Source of the DNA: Gammaproteobacteria bacterium SG8_30 | GTDB lineage: Bacteria; Pseudomonadota; Gammaproteobacteria; Steroidobacterales; Steroidobacteraceae | Length of the DNA: 59,798 bases | Reading direction: 5' to 3' | Assembly: GCA_001303245.1 (NCBI GenBank) | Contig: LJNS01000003.1 | Span: 1 to 59,798, forward strand | Program-made: the position numbers and the translations under genes | Notes under the pieces: model-generated | The model's input: the letters and a program-made list of their open reading frames with translations, nothing else | Databases searched by the model: none | Told to the model about the DNA's origin: nothing | In this document: piece after piece, positions 53,613 to 59,798 of the stretch | Numbering within the stretch: the first letter of the stretch is position 1 | Layout of the letters: every line of letters begins with the position of its first letter

Positions 53613-54092
53613 TCAGCGCCTCTCGATCTCGGCCGCGAGCTGCTCGAGCAACTCGGCGTGTGCCCTGGCATCGACCTCGCGGCCGAGCAGGCGCTCGGTG
53701 CCGGCGACTGCGAGGGCCGCCACTTCCCTCCGCAGCCCGTCACGCGCACGGGCCGACTCGGTGGCAACCTCCGCGCGGGCCGCGGCGACCAGGCGCTCGC
53801 CCTCGGCGACGGCCGTGTGCTTGGCCTCGTCGATGAGCTCGCCGGACCGCTTGCTGGCCTGGTCGACCACCTGTACGGCCTTCTCGCGGGCCTCGCGGAC
53901 GATGTCGCCCGCCTTCGCCTTGGCGTCCTCGAGGTCCTTCTGGCCCCGGTCCGCGGCGGCGAGGCCGTCGGCGATCTTCTTCTGCCGCTCCTCGATCGCA
54001 CCGAGCAGCGGCGGCCAGATGAACTTCCAGGTGAACCAGACGAGGATCAGGAAGCCCAGCACCTGGCCGATGAGGGTCGCGTTGATATCCAT
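53613..54092 (-). CDS. atpF: F-type ATP synthase b subunit
   Basis: 159 residues. One N-terminal membrane helix (LIGQVLGFLILVWFTWKFIW) followed by a long charged helix (ERQKKIADGLAAADRGQKDL on to the end) that forms the peripheral-stalk dimer. Normal length for a proteobacterial b subunit; no second b-type gene is in this operon. Confidence 0.97.
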   Translation of the reverse strand: MDINATLIGQVLGFLILVWFTWKFIWPPLLGAIEERQKKIADGLAAADRGQKDLEDAKAKAGDIVREAREKAVQVVDQASKRSGELIDEAKHTAVAEGERLVAAARAEVATESARARDGLRREVAALAVAGTERLLGREVDARAHAELLEQLAAEIERR

Positions 54093-54130
54093 GGCGACGT
54101 CCCCCGGACGTGCTTGAGTTCAGTGGGCGC

Positions 54131-54406
<276 letters not shown>

Positions 54407-54431
54407 CTAGGTCAGCGTCTGCGTTAGAGGG

Positions 54432-55250
<819 letters not shown>

Positions 55251-55308
55251 TTATTTCCCTTCCATGCCCTGATGGGGCTGCCCCCACGAATTCTCAACCC
55301 GCCCTTGC

Positions 55309-55701
55309 TCACCGCCGGGACAGGGGCTGGCGAGGCGCCGCCCAGTAACCCGCGAAGGTGGCCACGTAACCGACGAGCAGCGCCAGCGGAACCACGCCCT
55401 GCGCACCGAAGGCCACCACCAGCAACGCGATCGACAGCGCCACCTTGAGGAACTGACCGAGGTAGAAACCCCAGGCGATCCGCAGGGCGCCCGCTCCGTC
55501 GGGGTAGCGAAACACCGCCACCACCATGAACAGCGTCGCCGCCATCCCGATGCCGCCGCCCCAGGCGGCGGACTTGCCTGCCGCGACACCCCAGCCGGCC
55601 GCCGCGGCGGCCCCCACGCCCAGCGTGATCGCACCCTGCGCGAGCACGACCCGAAAGGCGGCCTTCCGCTCGGCCTGGACGCGTGTCAGACGCAGAGTCA
55701 C
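55309..55701 (-). CDS. atpI: AtpI-like ATP synthase assembly membrane protein
   Basis: About 130 residues with four hydrophobic segments (AQGAITLGVGAAAAAGW, AWGGGIGMAATLFMVVAVF, IAWGFYLGQFLKVALSIALL, PLALLVGYVATFAGYW), the usual AtpI layout. The exact start is uncertain: GTG 55701 fits the family best but has poor Shine-Dalgarno spacing; the open frame extends to an ATG at 55791, which is upstream of a terminator hairpin and therefore unlikely. First gene of the atp operon. Confidence 0.85.
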   Translation of the reverse strand: MTLRLTRVQAERKAAFRVVLAQGAITLGVGAAAAAGWGVAAGKSAAWGGGIGMAATLFMVVAVFRYPDGAGALRIAWGFYLGQFLKVALSIALLVVAFGAQGVVPLALLVGYVATFAGYWAAPRQPLSRR

Positions 55702-55714
55702 GCTCCCGGGCAAC

Positions 55715-55754
55715 AAAAAAGCCACTTCTGCGACGGTCAGGCCCCCGAAGTGGC
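55715..55754 (-). terminator. Rho-independent terminator between parB and atpI
   Basis: On the minus strand an 8-bp stem, GCCACTTC / GAAGTGGC (55747-55754 with 55721-55728), with an 18-nt loop, followed by TTTTTT at 55720-55715. It should end the parB transcript; the atp operon promoter must then lie inside or just downstream of it. Confidence 0.85.
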
Positions 55755-55867
55755 GACTCTCATAGCCCCCGTCTTCGTCCGGGGCCTGCAAAGCCCTCGT
55801 ATGTTAGCGGCCTTTTTGCACTGCTTCAACGGACCCGCAAGGCTGGTTTACCGCAAGGGGAGGGCCC

Positions 55868-55920
55868 GGGGACTGTCCCCGAAGAGGACTGTCCCCTGTT
55901 CCCCGAAGGGGACTGTCCCC
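55868..55920. repeat. Short tandem palindromes (family B) after parB
   Basis: Three copies of GGGGACTGTCCCC or a near variant, at 55868-55880, 55884-55896 (GAGGACTGTCCCC) and 55908-55920, ending two bases before the parB stop (55923-55925). Same palindrome as in the atpG-atpD gap. Confidence 0.9.
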
Positions 55921-55922
55921 CG

Positions 55923-56840
55923 TCACCGGATGTGCTCGAGGATCCCGTCGAGCTCGTCGAGGCTGTGGTAGCTGATCACCACCCGGCCGCGGCCGCTCGC
56001 ACTGTGCCTGAGCTCGACTTTCGCGCCGAGCCGCTCGGCGAGGTCACTCTCGAGCCGGGCGATGTCGGGGTCCTTGCGCGGCGCTGCGCGCTCTCCACCC
56101 TCGGCAGGCTTCGCCAACAGGCGCTTTACCAGCGCCTCCGTCTCGCGGACGGACAGGCCCTTCTTGGCCACCAGCGCGCCAACCTCCGCCTGCTGGCGCC
56201 GGCCCTGCAGGCCGAGCAGCGCCCGGGCATGACCCATCTCCAGTTCCCGGTGCTCGACCAGCGTCTTGACCTCGTCGGGCAGCTCGAGCAGCCGCAGCAG
56301 GTTGCTGACCGCCGCCCTGGACCGGCCGACCGCCTCGGCCGCCTGCTGGTGCGTCAGTCCGAACTCCTTGATCAGCCGGTCCAGTGCCCGGGCCTCCTCC
56401 AGTGGGTTCAGGTTCTCCCGCTGGATGTTCTCGATCAGGGACATGGCCACAGCGGCCTCGTCCGGCACGCGGCGAATGACGGCCGGCACGTCGGCGAGCC
56501 CCGCCATCTGGGCGGCGCGCCAACGACGTTCGCCCGCGATGATCTCGTAGCGCTGCGAGGCGCCCGCCGCCGGCGGGGCCAGCGGGCGCACCACGATCGG
56601 CTGCACCACGCCCTGGGCGCGTATGGAATCGGCGAGTTCCGCCAGCGACTCCTCGCGCATGTCGAGGCGGGGCTGGTACTTGCCCCGCTCCAGCAGGTCG
56701 ACCGGCAGGCGGGCCAGCTCGTCGCCCCCGGGTCGTGCCGGCTTGTCTCCGGACTCCCCGGCCGGCGACGGAGCGCGCGCTTGCGCCTGGCCGAGCAGCG
56801 CCTCGAGGCCGCGCCCCAATCCCCTCTTCTTGTCAGCCAT
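55923..56840 (-). CDS. parB: Chromosome-partitioning protein ParB
   Basis: 305 residues. N-terminal KKRGLGRGLEALLG (ParA-contacting start), then the CTPase/parS domain with GKYQPRLDM, GERRWRAAQMAGL (the GERR(Y/W)RA CTP motif near 120) and IENIQRENLNPLEEARAL, a helix-turn-helix (THQQAAEAVGRSRAAVSNLL) and a C-terminal dimer domain. It clamps onto parS and loads condensin. parA is not adjacent: upstream is a two-component pair. Confidence 0.96.
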   Translation of the reverse strand: MADKKRGLGRGLEALLGQAQARAPSPAGESGDKPARPGGDELARLPVDLLERGKYQPRLDMREESLAELADSIRAQGVVQPIVVRPLAPPAAGASQRYEIIAGERRWRAAQMAGLADVPAVIRRVPDEAAVAMSLIENIQRENLNPLEEARALDRLIKEFGLTHQQAAEAVGRSRAAVSNLLRLLELPDEVKTLVEHRELEMGHARALLGLQGRRQQAEVGALVAKKGLSVRETEALVKRLLAKPAEGGERAAPRKDPDIARLESDLAERLGAKVELRHSASGRGRVVISYHSLDELDGILEHIR

Positions 56841-56894
56841 GCCCGCTCCAGGTCCCCGCTAGGCAGGAAGTGTAGCCACCGGCTGCGGGAAAAA

Positions 56895-58262
56895 TCACGC
56901 CGGCAGGGACAGCCGGGCGATGCACCCGCTGCGGTCCTCGCGGTTTTCCAGGGTCAGGCTGCCGCCGTGGCCGTCGGCGACCTGCCGGGCCAGCACGAGC
57001 CCGATGCCGCTGCCCCCGGGCTTGGTCGAGAAGAAGGGCACGAAGAGATTGTCGGGATTGGCCACGCCTCCGCCGGTGTCGAGCACCTCGAACTCGATCC
57101 TCCCGCCCCGGCGGCCCGCCGACAGCTGCACTGGCTCGCCGCCCTCGCCCGTCGCCTCGATCGCGTTGCGGACCAGGTTGATGAGCGCCTGCTCGAGCTG
57201 GTCGGGGTCGCCACGCAGGCGCAGGCCCGGCGAGGCGCTGATGCGCAGCGTCGCCCCGGGATGGACCGCCGCGACTCGCTGCAGCAGCTCGATCGCGTCG
57301 CAGTCCCGCAGTCTCGGGTCGGGCAGCCGGGCGAGCTCGCTGTAGCGCGACAGGAAGCGGCGCAGCGCCTCGGAGCGCTCGGCGACGAGCGCCAAACTCT
57401 GCGCGAGCTCGTGGCGCTCCTCCGGGTCGGGCGCGCCGGCCGCGAGCGCGTCGCGCGTCGTCTCGATCACCGACTTGATCGGCGCGAGCGAGTTGTTGAG
57501 CTCGTGCCAGATCACGCGTATCAGCCTGCGCCAGGCGCGGCGCTCTTCCTCGCGCAGCGCCGCGCTGAGGTCGGTGACGACGAGCAGCCGGAACAGCCGG
57601 CCACCTTCGCGGAAGGTCTCGCGCATCACCTGCCAGCGTCCGGAACGGGCCGGGAAGGCGTGCGCCTCGGAAGCCGCCGCGGGACCTTCGAGGATCTGCG
57701 CCAGGCCCGCCTCCTCGGCGGTCAGCCCGGTCAGCGCCTGCGGGCTGCGGCCCATGAGCTCGCCAGCGGCACGATTTGCGAGCCTGAGCTTGTCCTCGCC
57801 GTCGACCGCGAACACCGCGACGTCGATCTCGGCCAGGACCTTGTCGAGCAGGGCGGACGCCTCGATGGCCTCGAAGCGCTGCGCGCGCAGCGTCGCGCCG
57901 AGGCGGTTCGCCTCGAGCACCACGTCGCCCAGCGCGTCGCCCCGGCGAGGATGGCGGCCGCGGATGGCGAAGTCGCCGGCCCGAAGCGACTCGAGCACGT
58001 TCGCGATCGACTTGAGCGGCTCGATCGTGGCCCGGTACAGCGCGAGCGCGAAGCCGAGCCACGACGCCAGCACGACGACCCCCAGGAGGACGCGGACAGA
58101 GCCCGGCACGGCGAGCCCCGGCAGCAGCACCAGCCCGAGCACGACGGCCGGCAGCCCGCCGGCAAGGGCCAGCAGGACCACGCGGCGCTGGAAGGACAGC
58201 CGCCACCGACCGGTCACCGGCCGCGAACGAAGGGGCGTGCGCTGCAAGGGCAGGTCCGTCAT
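56895..58262 (-). CDS. NtrY-like sensor histidine kinase
   Basis: 455 residues. Two N-terminal membrane helices (about 28-50 and 55-76) with almost no loop between, a HAMP-like segment (ESLRAGDFAIRG), a PAS-like region (about 150-250, IDVAVFAVDGEDKLRLANRA), HisKA with His in VIWHELNNSLAPIK near residue 270, and an ATPase domain with LVRNAIEA, DTGGGV and GSGIGLVLAR. The H-E-L-N-N box is the NtrY/NtrB-type. It lies 47 nt downstream of the sigma-54 activator and is its likely partner. Confidence 0.88.
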   Translation of the reverse strand: MTDLPLQRTPLRSRPVTGRWRLSFQRRVVLLALAGGLPAVVLGLVLLPGLAVPGSVRVLLGVVVLASWLGFALALYRATIEPLKSIANVLESLRAGDFAIRGRHPRRGDALGDVVLEANRLGATLRAQRFEAIEASALLDKVLAEIDVAVFAVDGEDKLRLANRAAGELMGRSPQALTGLTAEEAGLAQILEGPAAASEAHAFPARSGRWQVMRETFREGGRLFRLLVVTDLSAALREEERRAWRRLIRVIWHELNNSLAPIKSVIETTRDALAAGAPDPEERHELAQSLALVAERSEALRRFLSRYSELARLPDPRLRDCDAIELLQRVAAVHPGATLRISASPGLRLRGDPDQLEQALINLVRNAIEATGEGGEPVQLSAGRRGGRIEFEVLDTGGGVANPDNLFVPFFSTKPGGSGIGLVLARQVADGHGGSLTLENREDRSGCIARLSLPA

Positions 58263-58308
58263 GGCGCCTTCCGAGTGTGCTCGTTCGCGTCGCCGCGTGG
58301 AAGCGCCG

Positions 58309-59562
58309 TCAACCCTCCTCCGGCCTGAGCCCGAGCTTCTCGAGGCGACGGTACATGGCGCTGCGGGAGAGGCCGAGCGCCTCTGCGGCGGCAGGAACGC
58401 TGCCGTCGTGACGCCGTAGTGCGGAACGGATCAGCGCCCGCTCGGCATCCTCGAGGCTCATGTCCTCGAGCGAGGGCGGCGCCTGCCGTCCGGCCGACAG
58501 CCGCAGGTCGGCGAGCGTGACGAGCGACCCCGAGGCGAGCAGCACGGCCCGCTCGACCACGCTGTTGAGCTCGCGAACGTTGCCGGGCCAGGCGTACTGG
58601 GCCATGGCGGCGAGCGCGGCAGGCTCGAATCCCCCGAGTCCGCGGCCGTACTGCGTGGCCTTCCGCCCGAGGGCCGCCGTGGCGAGCGGCGCAATGTCAT
58701 CGCGCCGCTCCCGGAGCGGCGGAAGACGGATTTCCACGGTGTTGATCCGGAACAGCAGGTCCTCGCGAAACGATCCCTTCGCCACCAGTTCCTGCAGGTC
58801 CGCATTCGTGGCCGAGACGATGCGCACGTCGGAGTGCTGCGTGCGCGACGAGCCGACCCGCTCGAACTCGCCGGTCTCGAGCGCGCGCAGCAGGCGCGCC
58901 TGCTGCGCCGGAGGCACGTTGCCGATCTCGTCGAGGAACAACGTCCCGCCGTCGGCGAGCTCGAACCGGCCGGCGCGGTCGGCCCGCGCGTCGGTGAAGG
59001 CACCCTTCACGTGGCCGAACATCTCGCTCTCGAACACCGTCTCGGGGAGGCCGCCGACGTTGACCGAGATGAGCGGGGCCTCGGCGCGGTCCGACCAGCC
59101 GTGGATCATCCGCGCGAGCAGGCTCTTGCCGGTGCCGGGCTCGCCCGTCACGAGCACGCTGGCCGTCGACGGGGCTACCTGCCGCGCCATCGTCAGCACG
59201 TCCTGCATCGCAGGCGACGCCGCGATCATCTCCTCCGCCGCGCCGCGAAGCAGGGCGTTCTCGTCGGCGAGCCGTCGCCCCTGGCGCCGCGCCTTGGCGA
59301 GCGCGAGCTGGTTGCGCAGCACGCTCAGCAGGCGCTGGTTCTCCCAGGGCTTCTCGATGAAGTCGTTGGCACCGTGATGCATGGCCGTCACCGCCACGTC
59401 GACCGTGGCCCAGGCGGTCATCACGACGACGGGGAGGTCGGGATCACGCTCGCGCAGCCGGTCGAGCAGCTCGAGGCCCTCTGCGCCCGAGGTCGTGTCG
59501 CGGGCGTAGTTGAGGTCGATCAGCGCGACGTCGACCGGCTCGCGGCCGACGATGTCGAGCAC
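58309..59562 (-). CDS. Sigma-54-dependent response regulator, N-terminus missing
   Basis: 417 residues from GTG 59562, although the receiver reading frame is continuous to 59592. Receiver remnant: Asp in VALIDLNYARDTTSG, VVMTAWATVD, Lys in DFIEKPW. AAA+ domain: GEPGTGKS P-loop, GAFTDA where most members have GAFTGA, LFLDEIGNVPP, RINTVEIRLPPLRERRDDI. C-terminal Fis-type helix-turn-helix with AAAEALGLSRSAMYRRLEKL. The first receiver strand and its acidic Asp pair (roughly 30 residues) are absent: the codons before the visible part run straight into the TGA stop of the upstream permease gene. Truncated gene, deletion or assembly join. Confidence 0.85.
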   Translation of the reverse strand: MLDIVGREPVDVALIDLNYARDTTSGAEGLELLDRLRERDPDLPVVVMTAWATVDVAVTAMHHGANDFIEKPWENQRLLSVLRNQLALAKARRQGRRLADENALLRGAAEEMIAASPAMQDVLTMARQVAPSTASVLVTGEPGTGKSLLARMIHGWSDRAEAPLISVNVGGLPETVFESEMFGHVKGAFTDARADRAGRFELADGGTLFLDEIGNVPPAQQARLLRALETGEFERVGSSRTQHSDVRIVSATNADLQELVAKGSFREDLLFRINTVEIRLPPLRERRDDIAPLATAALGRKATQYGRGLGGFEPAALAAMAQYAWPGNVRELNSVVERAVLLASGSLVTLADLRLSAGRQAPPSLEDMSLEDAERALIRSALRRHDGSVPAAAEALGLSRSAMYRRLEKLGLRPEEG

Positions 59563-59592
59563 GCCGGCCGGCGAGCTGGCGGTGACGCGACC

Positions 59593-59798
59593 TCACTCGT
59601 AGCGCAACGCCGCCGCAGGCTCGATCCTGAGCGCCCTCCGCGTGGGTGCCAGGGTGGCCAGCGCGGCCACCACGACCATCGCCGTCATCACGCCCGCGTA
59701 GATGCCCGGGTGATAGGGGCTCATGTCAAGCAGCATGACGCCGAGGCCGCGGCCCAGGAAGGGCAGCAGGGCCATGCCGATCGCCACTCCAACGAGCA
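59593..59798 (-). CDS. FtsX/MacB-type ABC transporter permease, C-terminal end only
   Basis: The last ~68 residues are visible; the gene starts beyond the window. Two membrane stretches (LVGVAIGMALLPFLGRGLGV, YAGVMTAMVVVAALATLAPT) and the closing RRALRIEPAAALRYE are typical of the second half of MacB/FtsX permeases, whose last residues are usually P-A-x-x-L-R-Y-E. Its TGA stop is in frame with, and directly in front of, the truncated sigma-54 activator. ABC permeases of this type are often regulated by an adjacent activator and kinase. Confidence 0.82.
   Translation of the reverse strand, partial: LVGVAIGMALLPFLGRGLGVMLLDMSPYHPGIYAGVMTAMVVVAALATLAPTRRALRIEPAAALRYE

Noticed and set aside
55683-58328. 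881-codon open frame on the plus strand
   Set aside because: Antisense to parB and the NtrY-like kinase; the translation is Arg/Gln/Pro-rich without a domain.

Overview
The window comes from a GC-rich gammaproteobacterium. The evidence is the conserved block atpIBEFHAGDC followed by glmU and glmS, parB next to atpI, and an acs / CrbS / CrbR-type acetate module. Order and genus cannot be fixed from the sequence. No rRNA, tRNA, CRISPR array, prophage or transposase gene was seen.

1-7 kb: end of a porin gene, then acetyl-CoA synthetase (acs) with a LuxR-type response regulator just downstream and a transporter-fused hybrid kinase facing it. This is the CrbS/CrbR acetate-switch arrangement. Both large genes are broken as written: acs lacks 2 nt near its middle, and the kinase carries an exact 20-nt tandem duplication that shifts the frame between its transporter and kinase halves.

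7-27.6 kb: housekeeping and accessory genes in short runs: two EEP-superfamily proteins, HIT, rhodanese, dodecin, GNAT, NTF2-like, DUF502, MaoC and RidA; an unusual receiver-TM-repeat-TonB fusion; a four-gene overlapping operon (FAD oxidoreductase, TPR, oligopeptidase B, Npt-like carrier); lipoproteins, a YbhN-like protein, a monoheme Tll0287-like protein, a hydrolase and a methyltransferase.

27.6-35.6 kb: a nine-gene V/A-type ATPase operon (stalk subunit, C-position protein, I, K, F, E, A, B, D), mostly with overlapping stop and start codons and preceded by a strong terminator.

35.7-42.4 kb: a UbiA-family prenyltransferase converges on an mtrC-mtrA-mtrB-type cluster: an OmcA/MtrC-like decaheme lipoprotein, a periplasmic decaheme cytochrome and an outer-membrane barrel with an N-terminal CxxC. 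Together these form a predicted route for electrons across the outer membrane.

42.4-56 kb: a radical-SAM HemW/HemN-like gene, glmS, glmU and the F-type ATP synthase operon. The intergenic gaps here are colonised by three families of short palindromic repeats that lie against or close to stop codons, including gaps inside the atp operon.

56-59.8 kb: parB without parA next to it, then an NtrY-like kinase, a sigma-54 activator missing the start of its receiver domain, and the end of an FtsX/MacB-type permease.

The main themes are energy conservation (two rotary ATPases and an extracellular electron conduit in one locus), repeat invasion of essential operons, and three damaged genes that need checking against reads.
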